Positions 1 through 5,162 of a DNA stretch of 6,312 nucleotides are shown one piece after another (position 1 is the stretch's first letter; each line of letters opens with the position of its first letter). The translations under genes and the position numbers were made by a program. This DNA comes from Rhizobiaceae bacterium (GTDB taxonomy: Bacteria > Pseudomonadota > Alphaproteobacteria > Rhizobiales > Rhizobiaceae), in assembly GCA_020696915.1 (NCBI GenBank), contig JAJFMR010000180.1, positions 1-6,312 on the forward strand, read 5' to 3'. The notes beneath the pieces were generated by a model. It saw only the letters and a program-made list of their open reading frames with translations, was not told the DNA's origin and searched no databases.

Positions 1-103
1 GCGGAAGCGGCGCCGTCAGCGTCTGCCAGTGCGCGTCGTTGCCCTCGCCCAGCGAGGAAACCAGGCCGATGCCGGTTATGACGACGTCGTCGTTCTGGCT
101 CAT
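1..103 (-). CDS. Beta-ketoacyl-ACP synthase (FabF-like), N-terminal fragment, truncated by window edge
   Basis: Only the first 34 codons are present; the gene continues beyond position 1. The peptide starts MSQNDDVVITGIGLVSSLGE, which is the N-terminal first strand and turn of thiolase-fold beta-ketoacyl-ACP synthases (VVITGxGxVSSLG). The enzyme class condenses malonyl-ACP with acyl-ACP in the cytoplasm to extend a fatty acyl chain by two carbons. The ATG at 103 is the natural start because the conserved VVITG strand follows at once; there is no strong Shine-Dalgarno sequence before it, so it may be translationally coupled to acpXL, whose stop lies 16 nt upstream. Its position directly behind acpXL suggests it is one of the two synthases (fabF2XL/fabF1XL type) that build the very-long-chain lipid A fatty acid. 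The catalytic Cys-His-His residues lie outside the window, so activity cannot be judged. Confidence 0.88.
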   Translation of the reverse strand, partial: MSQNDDVVITGIGLVSSLGEGNDAHWQTLTAPLP

Positions 104-119
104 GTCCAGGGCGCGCGGC

Positions 120-401
120 TCAGGCCGCTTTTGCTGCGACCAGCGAGTCGATCTTGGCGCACAGATTCTTCATCAGGAAGTATTCGTCGGTCGACGCCTT
201 GCCGTCGTTGACCTCCTGCGTCCACTTCTCGAGGGGCACCTTGATGCCGAATTCCTTGTCGATCGCAAACACGATATCGAGAAAATCGAGGCTGTCGATC
301 CCCAGATCGTCGATCGTGTGGCTGTCCGGAGTGATGGTGGCAATGTCGATCTCGCTGGTATCCGCGATGATCTTTGCGACTTTGTCGAAGGTGGTCGGCA
401 C
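120..401 (-). CDS. acpXL: Acyl carrier protein AcpXL (lipid A very-long-chain fatty acid carrier)
   Basis: A 93-residue acidic carrier protein, slightly longer than housekeeping AcpP (about 78 aa) and the usual length for AcpXL. The phosphopantetheine attachment site is Ser37 in LGIDSLDFLD. The N-terminus (TFDKVAxIIADTSEID) and C-terminal part (FLMKNLCAKID) match rhizobial AcpXL as I know it. In this family the protein carries the growing C28 acyl chain, finally hydroxylated at C27, which an LpxXL acyltransferase transfers to lipid A; this strengthens the outer membrane and matters in symbiosis or intracellular life. The start codon is GTG at 401, with AAGGAAG placed about 4-6 nt upstream; it aligns with the known start of the family. 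It is the first gene of a minus-strand unit and is followed after 16 nt by a beta-ketoacyl-ACP synthase. No fabZ-type dehydratase lies between them, unlike the order I recall from Rhizobium. Confidence 0.96.
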   Translation of the reverse strand: MPTTFDKVAKIIADTSEIDIATITPDSHTIDDLGIDSLDFLDIVFAIDKEFGIKVPLEKWTQEVNDGKASTDEYFLMKNLCAKIDSLVAAKAA

Positions 402-708
402 GGATCTTCCTTGAGGCTCGGTCGGGGTGGCCGACGCTCTCTAGTCGGTTTTTCCCGCCATGAAAAGGGTCGCCCCGGCGGCGCGCCACGGCGCCCGGCG
501 TTGGCTCACCAAGGCGCGGACCCTGGGTAGACACGGTGGCGATCGCCGGGAAGGCGGCACGCACGGCCGGAGCATGGCCGGACGGTACGCCCAACGTACT
601 CTCCCGGCATCGCCGCATCACTTTCGGTATAGTCAAGGCGATGGTCGAAGCGGCGGTGGCGAAGGGGGGCGGCGGGCGTCGGGCGAAGCATCGCCGCTTC
701 GACACGCT
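402..708. other. 307-nt intergenic region upstream of acpXL; no convincing gene
   Basis: No reading frame here has a ribosome binding site plus protein-like composition; the open frames are arginine- and proline-rich shadows of GC-rich DNA. The region must hold the acpXL promoter unless acpXL is read through from the phosphatase gene upstream. On the minus strand a TTGACT hexamer (636 down to 631) could be a -35 element, but the hexamer 17 nt further on (GCGATG) is a poor -10, so this is weak. A second weak possibility is CTTTTC, 17 nt, CTAGAG within about 440-470, in the least GC-rich part. Short inverted repeats occur at 421-435 (GTCGG, 5-nt loop, CCGAC, about 20 nt before the acpXL start) and 480-495 (GGCGC/GCGCC). 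None is strong enough for a firm call. Confidence 0.4.
684..701 (-). terminator. Small hairpin just after the histidine phosphatase gene, possible weak terminator
   Basis: A perfect 6-bp inverted repeat, CGAAGC and GCTTCG separated by 6 nt, starts 7 nt beyond the stop codon of the phosphatase gene. There is no T-run after it on the minus strand, so it is not a canonical intrinsic terminator. The position is suggestive, but a stem this short also arises by chance in GC-rich DNA. Confidence 0.2.
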
Positions 709-1257
709 TCAGTTGAAGATGATGCGGCCGAGCACGTGCAGGCGGTCGCCGTCGGACCCGACGATGACCGCTTCTCCCTCCCTTGCCGTCTGGCCTGTCA
801 GCGCCTGGATGGTCTCGAGATGGGTCACCAGAACGAGGTTGCCGGAACCGGAATAGGCGCCCACTTCTTCGATGACCCGCGAAAGCTGTGCCTTGCGCTC
901 GGCCTCGTCGGCGGCGGGAGGATCGAGCGGCGGGAACTCTTCGGCGTCTCCGAAAGCCAGCCTTGCCGTCTCTTTCGTGCGGCAGTACCGGCTGGTCAGC
1001 ACCCGTTCGGTGGGTGCCGCCCGCGCCGCAAACAGGGCACCCACCTTGCGCGCCTGCTGCTTGCCGCGCTCCGAGAGGTTGCGCTGCGTGGAACACTTTT
1101 CGAGGTCGAACCTGGCAGGGTCGGCGGCGCCCGGCGCCATGGCGTGACGAAGCAGCACAACATGCTCGCCTTCCCGGAGCAGCGCCCAGCCGGCTTCCGT
1201 CGCACCCGCCTCGACGGCGAAGGCGCACATGATCATGACGGCGGCGATTCGAAGCAT
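709..1257 (-). CDS. Exported histidine phosphatase superfamily protein
   Basis: A 182-residue protein of the histidine phosphatase (phosphoglycerate-mutase-like) fold. The catalytic core signature is LLRHAMAPG with Arg37 and His38; the second half of the pocket is Arg93 in SRYCRTKETA and the second His146 in VTHLETI. TQRNLSERGKQQA (57-69) is the usual helix after the first motif. The motif is RHA rather than the commoner RHG, as in some small family members. The N-terminus (residues 1-19) looks like a Sec signal peptide: a hydrophobic stretch from about Ile4 to Val15, then a plausible cleavage site after Ala-Gly-Ala19, so the mature enzyme is probably periplasmic. The ATG at 1257 has GGGAG 6 nt upstream. 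The family removes phosphate from small molecules, sugars or proteins through a phosphohistidine intermediate; the substrate cannot be read from sequence. Periplasmic members include Ais, which dephosphorylates LPS core heptose, but overall resemblance to Ais is only at motif level. Confidence 0.85.
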   Translation of the reverse strand: MLRIAAVMIMCAFAVEAGATEAGWALLREGEHVVLLRHAMAPGAADPARFDLEKCSTQRNLSERGKQQARKVGALFAARAAPTERVLTSRYCRTKETARLAFGDAEEFPPLDPPAADEAERKAQLSRVIEEVGAYSGSGNLVLVTHLETIQALTGQTAREGEAVIVGSDGDRLHVLGRIIFN

Positions 1258-1279
1258 GCTGAACTCCCAGGTCCCTTCG

Positions 1280-1309
1280 ATATAGGAGCGAAAGCCATTC
1301 GAAAGGCAA
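1280..1309 (-). promoter_or_regulatory. Candidate sigma-70-type promoter for the phosphatase gene
   Basis: On the minus strand TTGCCT (1309-1304) and CTATAT (1285-1280) are separated by 18 nt. This is a reasonable match to an alphaproteobacterial housekeeping promoter. Transcription would begin near 1273, giving a leader of about 16 nt that contains the GGGAG ribosome binding site before the ATG at 1257. The geometry is good but the call rests on inspection only. Confidence 0.4.
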
Positions 1310-1370
1310 GCTTCGGGCGGGAACCGGTGCGAGGCCCGTTGCGCGGGCTTCCTGGCTTGCCTATCACCGG

Positions 1371-2324
1371 ATGATGTTGCTCCTGGCAGACGCCATCCTC
1401 CCCGTCTTCGGTCTCGTGGCGCTCGGCTATCTCGCCGGCCTGACCGGATATCTCAGCGCGGAAACGAGCGACGGGCTGTCCGATTTCGCAGTCGGCGTGG
1501 CGATGCCGCTTCTCCTGTTCGAGACCATGCGCGGCGTCGACCTGGGCGGCGGCGCGCCGTGGGCGCTGTGGGCGACGTATTTCGTGGCGGCGGCGATTGC
1601 CTGGACGGCGGGACACCTGGCGGTCACCCGCGTTTTCGGCCGCGATTCGCAGGCCGGCGTGGTCGGCGGCGCGGCGACCGCCTTCTCCAACCTCGTCCTG
1701 CTCGGCATACCTTTCATGCAGCGGGTGTACGGGCAGGAAGGCTTCGAGGTCCTGTCGCTGCTCGTTGCGGTGCACCTGCCGCTGATGATCATGACGTCGA
1801 TCGTGCTCTTCCACTTTTTCGGGAGCGGGACCGGCGAACCGGCGGGTCCGCTGCGGCTGGCCCGCAACTTCGCCCGCCGCATACTGAAGAACCCGCTGAT
1901 CGTCGGCATCCTGCTCGGGCTCCTGTGGCGGCTTGCGGGGCTGCCTCTCCCGGACGTCCTGGGGCGTCTCGTCGATGCGCTTGCCGGTGTCGCCGGACCG
2001 GTCGCGCTGTTTGCGATGGGGCTGGGCTTGCGCAAATTCGGGCTCTCGGGGCAGGTGGCGCCCGCCTTGCTGCTGTCGGCACTCAAGCTCCTGCTGATGC
2101 CGGCCGTTGCGCTCGGCGCTGCCCTTCTGCTGGGACTGCCGCCGCTGACCGCCAAGGTTGCCGTCGCCGCCGCGGCGCTGCCGTCCGGCGTGAATTCCTA
2201 CCTGATCGCCACGCATTTCGGCACCGGCCAGGCGCTTGCGTCCAACCAGCTGATCATTGCGACGGCCTGTGCGGCGCTGACGACCGCCTTCTGGCTCACC
2301 GTCTCGCAGATGGTCTTCGGATAG
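1371..2324 (+). CDS. AEC (auxin efflux carrier) family transporter
   Basis: A 317-residue, very hydrophobic inner-membrane protein. It has about ten membrane segments in the five-plus-five layout of the AEC family, roughly at 4-24, 37-55, 64-84, 94-117, 126-149, 174-192, 203-220, 229-256, 260-283 and 292-315. Family landmarks are the N-terminal LPVFGLVALGYLAG, AFSNLVLLGIP in the fourth segment, NPLIVGILLGLLW at 174-186 starting the second half, and ALPSGVNSYLIATHFG at 269-284. Bacterial members export or import small organic acids such as malate or malonate; the substrate here is unknown. There are two tandem ATG codons (1371 and 1374) without a clear Shine-Dalgarno sequence; either may be the start. 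The gene is divergent from the phosphatase gene (113-nt spacer), and the next gene follows after 197 nt, so it is probably monocistronic. It may also be annotated as a malonate or permease-type transporter. Confidence 0.9.
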   Translation: MMLLLADAILPVFGLVALGYLAGLTGYLSAETSDGLSDFAVGVAMPLLLFETMRGVDLGGGAPWALWATYFVAAAIAWTAGHLAVTRVFGRDSQAGVVGGAATAFSNLVLLGIPFMQRVYGQEGFEVLSLLVAVHLPLMIMTSIVLFHFFGSGTGEPAGPLRLARNFARRILKNPLIVGILLGLLWRLAGLPLPDVLGRLVDALAGVAGPVALFAMGLGLRKFGLSGQVAPALLLSALKLLLMPAVALGAALLLGLPPLTAKVAVAAAALPSGVNSYLIATHFGTGQALASNQLIIATACAALTTAFWLTVSQMVFG

Positions 2325-2521
2325 CGCCGGCACCGCCTCGTCCGTCCTTGGACCAACGATGGCAGCCCGCTTTGCGGTTGATCGCGGTTCGGGCTTGGGA
2401 GTAAGAGACTGGCGCCGGCGTGGCGCGGCCGCAGGCTCGCACGCTGCCGCCTGCGGCCAGTCAACCCTGCCAGCTCATCGATATCCGGCGCCAGGGCGGC
2501 GTCGAGACGGGAGAAAAGATA
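2325..2521. other. Spacer between AEC transporter gene and gabD, likely holding the gabD promoter
   Basis: This 197-nt stretch holds no gene. An in-frame GTG at 2420 would extend gabD by 34 residues, but it has no ribosome binding site, the extra residues match no aldehyde dehydrogenase N-terminus, and the frame runs through the hairpin at 2427-2458. A weak promoter candidate on the plus strand is TTGATC (2378-2383) with TAAGAG (2402-2407) at 18-nt spacing. It would start transcription just before the hairpin, placing that structure in the 5' leader of gabD. The Shine-Dalgarno sequence is GGGAG at about 2509-2513, followed by an A-rich spacer up to the ATG at 2522. Confidence 0.3.
2427..2458 (+). 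repeat. Perfect 10-bp GC-rich inverted repeat (hairpin) upstream of gabD
   Basis: The arms GGCCGCAGGC (2427-2436) and GCCTGCGGCC (2449-2458) are exact reverse complements around a 12-nt loop. It is the most stable-looking simple hairpin in the window. It lies 102 nt after the transporter stop codon and 63 nt before the gabD start. No T-run follows on either strand, so it could be a Rho-assisted 3' end of the transporter transcript, a leader structure of gabD, or a repeat-type element of the genome. The sequence alone does not decide. Confidence 0.6.
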
Positions 2522-3982
2522 ATGCTCCAGAAATCCAGCCATTTCATGCGCCAGGGCAATCTGATCGGCGGCGAGTGGGTGCAGGCCGACAGCGGCGCCA
2601 CCATCGACGTTATCAACCCGGCGACCGGACTGAAGATCGGCGCCGTTCCGAAATGCGGCAAGTCGGAGACGCGGCGCGCCATCGAGGCTGCCGAAGCGGC
2701 GTTCCAGTCCTTCAGGAAGACCTCGGTTCTGGAGCGCTACAAGCTGCTCAGGCTGCTCCACGACGCCATCATGGACAACCAGCAGCCGCTCGCGGAGATC
2801 CTGACCACCGAGCAGGGCAAGTCGCTCACCGAAGCGAAAGGCGAGGTCGGCATGTCAGCCGCCTACGTGCTGTGGTTCGCCGAGGAGGGCCGCCGCACCT
2901 ATGGCGACGTCGTCCCGTCGCCATGGGCCGACCGCCGCATCCTGGTCACCAGACAGCCGGTCGGCGTGATCGCGGCGATCACGCCCTGGAATTTTCCGTC
3001 GTCGATGCTGGCGCGCAAGCTCGGGCCGGCGCTCGCAGCCGGCTGCACCGCCGTCGTCAAGCCGGCGAGCCAGACGCCGTACTCGGCGCTCGCCTGGGGC
3101 GTGCTTGCCGAGGAAGTCGGCATACCGAAGGGCGTCATCAATATCGTCACGGGCGCGGCGGGCGAGATCGGCGACGAGATCTGCGCCAATCCCCTGGTCC
3201 GCAAGCTGACCTTCACGGGCTCGACGGAAGTCGGCAAGCTCCTGATGGAGAAGTGTGCCTCGACGGTGAAGAAGGTCTCCATGGAGCTCGGCGGCAATGC
3301 GCCCTTCATCGTCTTCGACGACGCCGACATCGGCCGCGCCGTGGAGGGCGCGATGACCGCCAAGTACCGGAACTCGGGGCAGACCTGCGTGTGCACCAAC
3401 CGCTTCTTCGTCCAGTCGGGAGTCTATGACGAGTTCGTCGAGAGGCTGGCCGCCGCTTCGGACAGGCTGAAGGTCGGCTCGGGACTGGAGGAAGGTACCC
3501 AGCAGGGCCCGCTGATCGACGACCGCGCAGTCGCCAAGGTCGAGGAGTTCATCGAAGACGCCACGGCCAAGGGGGCGCGGATCGTTACCGGCGGCAAACG
3601 GCACGCGCTCGGCGGCTCGTTCTTCGAGCCCACCGTGATTGCCGACGCCAGGCCGGAAATGCGCTTCATGAAGGAGGAGATCTTCGGCCCGCTGTCGCCG
3701 GTGTTCAGTTTCGAGACGGAGGAGGAAGCCATCCGCCTCGCCAACGACACGGAGTTCGGCCTCGCCTCCTACTTCTACACCGGCGACCTCGGCCGCGCCT
3801 TCCGCGTCATGGAAGGGCTGAAATATGGCCTGGTCGGCGTCAACGAGGGCCTGATCACCACGGTCGAGGCGCCGTTCGGCGGCGTCAAGGAGTCGGGTAT
3901 AGGGAGAGAGGGCGGGCACCAGGGCATCGAGGACTATCTCGACACCAAATATGTCTGCATCGGCGGACTGGGCCTGGCTTGA
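2522..3982 (+). CDS. gabD: Succinate-semialdehyde dehydrogenase (NAD(P)+), GabD-type aldehyde dehydrogenase
   Basis: A 486-residue soluble aldehyde dehydrogenase closely resembling E. coli GabD (482 aa) along its whole length. Visible motifs are PWNFP with the oxyanion-hole Asn157, KPAS at 180-183 (the cofactor-binding segment that in E. coli GabD contacts the NADP 2'-phosphate), FTGSTEVG at 231-238 in the Rossmann fold, the general base Glu255 in MELGGNAP, and the catalytic Cys289 in NSGQTCVC. The second Cys291 matches the redox-sensitive pair known in succinate-semialdehyde dehydrogenases. The C-terminus has FGGVKESGIGREGG and ends in the GabD-like YLDTKYVCIG. The family reaction oxidises succinate semialdehyde to succinate, the last step of 4-aminobutyrate breakdown in the cytoplasm. 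The ATG at 2522 was chosen for its GGGAG site and because the N-terminus then matches GabD in length. No gabT transaminase is adjacent. Related enzymes oxidise glutarate or 2-oxoglutarate semialdehyde, so the substrate is a family-level inference. Confidence 0.9.
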   Translation: MLQKSSHFMRQGNLIGGEWVQADSGATIDVINPATGLKIGAVPKCGKSETRRAIEAAEAAFQSFRKTSVLERYKLLRLLHDAIMDNQQPLAEILTTEQGKSLTEAKGEVGMSAAYVLWFAEEGRRTYGDVVPSPWADRRILVTRQPVGVIAAITPWNFPSSMLARKLGPALAAGCTAVVKPASQTPYSALAWGVLAEEVGIPKGVINIVTGAAGEIGDEICANPLVRKLTFTGSTEVGKLLMEKCASTVKKVSMELGGNAPFIVFDDADIGRAVEGAMTAKYRNSGQTCVCTNRFFVQSGVYDEFVERLAAASDRLKVGSGLEEGTQQGPLIDDRAVAKVEEFIEDATAKGARIVTGGKRHALGGSFFEPTVIADARPEMRFMKEEIFGPLSPVFSFETEEEAIRLANDTEFGLASYFYTGDLGRAFRVMEGLKYGLVGVNEGLITTVEAPFGGVKESGIGREGGHQGIEDYLDTKYVCIGGLGLA

Positions 3983-4019
3983 TCCAGGCTTCCCGGCCGG
4001 GCGACAGCCGGTGCGGCTG
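3972..4019 (+). terminator. Run of short hairpins across the gabD stop codon and the gabD-galM gap
   Basis: Three inverted repeats follow one another. GCCTGG/CCAGGC (3972-3977 and 3984-3989, 6-nt loop) spans the gabD stop codon and can extend by two G-U pairs in RNA. CCCGGCCGGG (3992-4001) is a perfect palindrome. CAGCCG/CGGCTG (4005-4010 and 4014-4019, 3-nt loop) follows. No T-run is present. This may be partial termination or an mRNA-processing or stability region between two genes of one transcript. Confidence 0.3.
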
Positions 4020-4064
4020 CCCGCCCGCGCCGATATGGCCAGTCCGCGGGGCCGGGAAAACGGC

Positions 4065-5087
4065 ATGACCGAGGGCGAAATCTTCGGCACGACCGGCGAC
4101 GGGCAGCCGGTGCAGAGATTTGCGATATCCGGCGGCGGTCTTTCGGCAAGCATCATGGACTGGGGCGCCGCCGTTCAGGATCTGCGCTTAGAGGGTCATG
4201 ACGCGCCACTGGTGCTTGGCTTCGAGCGCTTCGAGCATTACGAGGCGGCTTCGCCCTATTTCGGGGCGATCGCCGGCCGCTACGCCAACAGGATAAGGGA
4301 CGGCCGTTTCACCATCGACGGCAGACGCTGCCAGACGGCACGGAATTTCCTTGGCCGGCATACGCTGCACGGCGGCGACCGGGGCTTTTCAGCAAGGGTC
4401 TGGGAGATGGCGCTGCATGGCGAGGACTTCGCCACGCTGGCGCTGCACGACCCCGCCGGCTCGATGGGTTTTCCAGGCGCGCTCGATGTCACATGCACCT
4501 ACCGCATGAAGATCCCCGGGACGCTGTCCGTCGAGCTCAGCGCTTCCAGCGACGAGCCGACATTGTGCAATCTTGCGCATCATTCCTATTTCAACCTCGA
4601 TGACGGCGGCAGCGGCGACATCCTCGATCACCGGCTGATGATCGCCGCCGCTGCCTATCTTCCGGTCGACGCCGAACTGATTCCGACGGGCGTGGTCGCG
4701 CCTGTCGATGGCACGGATTTCGATTTTCGGCTGCCGCGGCCCATCCGGACAGAATTGGAAAGCGAGCAGCTCGGCTACGACCACAATTTCTGCCTCGCCG
4801 CTTGCCGAGGTCCGCTGCGGCAGGCCGCCTGGGCGCAGGGGCCATCATCGGGCATCGGGATGGAAGTGTGGACGACGGAGCCGGGACTGCAGTTCTACGC
4901 CGGGGAAAGGGTCGCGCGCGCCGTTCCCGGCCTCGGCGGACGCCGTTATGGCGCTTATGCCGGCTTCTGCCTCGAGCCGCAGGTCTGGCCGGATTCGCCC
5001 AACCGGCCGTATTTCCCGCAGGCGCTGCTTTGGCCGGGCGAGATCTACCGGCAGGTGACGGAGTACCGGTTCCGCGCAGCGGCCTGA
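4065..5087 (+). CDS. galM: Aldose 1-epimerase (galactose mutarotase)
   Basis: A 340-residue protein of the GalM fold (E. coli GalM is 346 aa), with no signal peptide, so cytoplasmic. It interconverts alpha and beta anomers of aldohexoses such as galactose and glucose, feeding the correct anomer to sugar kinases or dehydrogenases. Family motifs are in order: GRYANRI with Arg72, TLHGGDRGF with His102, AHHSYFNL with the catalytic acid His173, GYDHNFCL with substrate-binding Asp239, GLQFYAGE, and GFCLEPQVWPDSPN with the catalytic base Glu304. The usual C-terminal YFPQALLWPGEIYRQVTEYRF-like stretch is complete. The ATG at 4065 was chosen because a GGGA sequence lies 8 nt upstream and the family start follows; ATG 4035 and the frame back to 3951 overlap gabD or lack a binding site. 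It lies 82 nt behind gabD on the same strand and is probably cotranscribed, and it converges on kdgK. Confidence 0.92.
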   Translation: MTEGEIFGTTGDGQPVQRFAISGGGLSASIMDWGAAVQDLRLEGHDAPLVLGFERFEHYEAASPYFGAIAGRYANRIRDGRFTIDGRRCQTARNFLGRHTLHGGDRGFSARVWEMALHGEDFATLALHDPAGSMGFPGALDVTCTYRMKIPGTLSVELSASSDEPTLCNLAHHSYFNLDDGGSGDILDHRLMIAAAAYLPVDAELIPTGVVAPVDGTDFDFRLPRPIRTELESEQLGYDHNFCLAACRGPLRQAAWAQGPSSGIGMEVWTTEPGLQFYAGERVARAVPGLGGRRYGAYAGFCLEPQVWPDSPNRPYFPQALLWPGEIYRQVTEYRFRAAA

Positions 5088-5092
5088 TCAGG
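5083..5092. repeat. 10-bp perfect palindrome at the galM stop codon
   Basis: CCTGATCAGG is self-complementary and contains the galM TGA stop. With no loop it cannot form a normal RNA hairpin. It could be a protein-binding palindrome but may equally be chance. Confidence 0.3.
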
Positions 5093-5134
5093 TCGACCAG
5101 GATCGGACGGAAAGGCATCACCTCGGCAGTCGTC

Positions 5135-5161
5135 GTTCCGGCTCCGCCCCCGGAGCGGAAC
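5135..5161. terminator. Imperfect hairpin between convergent galM and kdgK, likely bidirectional terminator
   Basis: The left arm GTTCC-G-GCTCC (5135-5145) pairs with GGAGCGGAAC (5152-5161): ten base pairs with one bulged G and a 6-nt C-rich loop. It sits 48 nt after the galM stop and one base beyond the kdgK stop, where converging transcripts must end. There is no T-run on either strand, so it is not a textbook intrinsic terminator, but many alphaproteobacterial 3' ends look like this. Confidence 0.45.
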
Positions 5162-5162
5162 C

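Noticed and set aside
100..705. 201-codon minus-strand frame overlapping acpXL and its leader
   Set aside because: Out of frame with AcpXL, no ribosome binding site, and the portion in the leader (Arg/Pro rich) resembles no protein I know.
460..1374. 304-codon plus-strand frame covering the phosphatase gene and spacer
   Set aside because: Antisense to a gene with clear phosphatase motifs and a signal peptide; sequence is low-complexity Arg/Gly rich.
1233..2333. 366-codon open frame on the minus strand opposite the AEC transporter
   Set aside because: Very rich in Arg, Gln and Glu, as expected from complementing a hydrophobic membrane protein gene; no binding site or family motif.
2420..2521. 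N-terminal extension of gabD from GTG 2420
   Set aside because: No ribosome binding site, passes through the 10-bp hairpin, and the family N-terminus already fits the ATG at 2522.
3951..4064. N-terminal extension of galM overlapping the gabD end
   Set aside because: The extra residues do not fit the aldose epimerase N-terminus, and the start at 4065 has a better placed GGGA.
2855..4156. 433-codon open frame on the minus strand opposite gabD
   Set aside because: It is the complement of a gene with intact catalytic motifs; its composition (Arg, Ala, Asp, Glu rich, no recognisable domain) is typical of shadow frames in GC-rich DNA.
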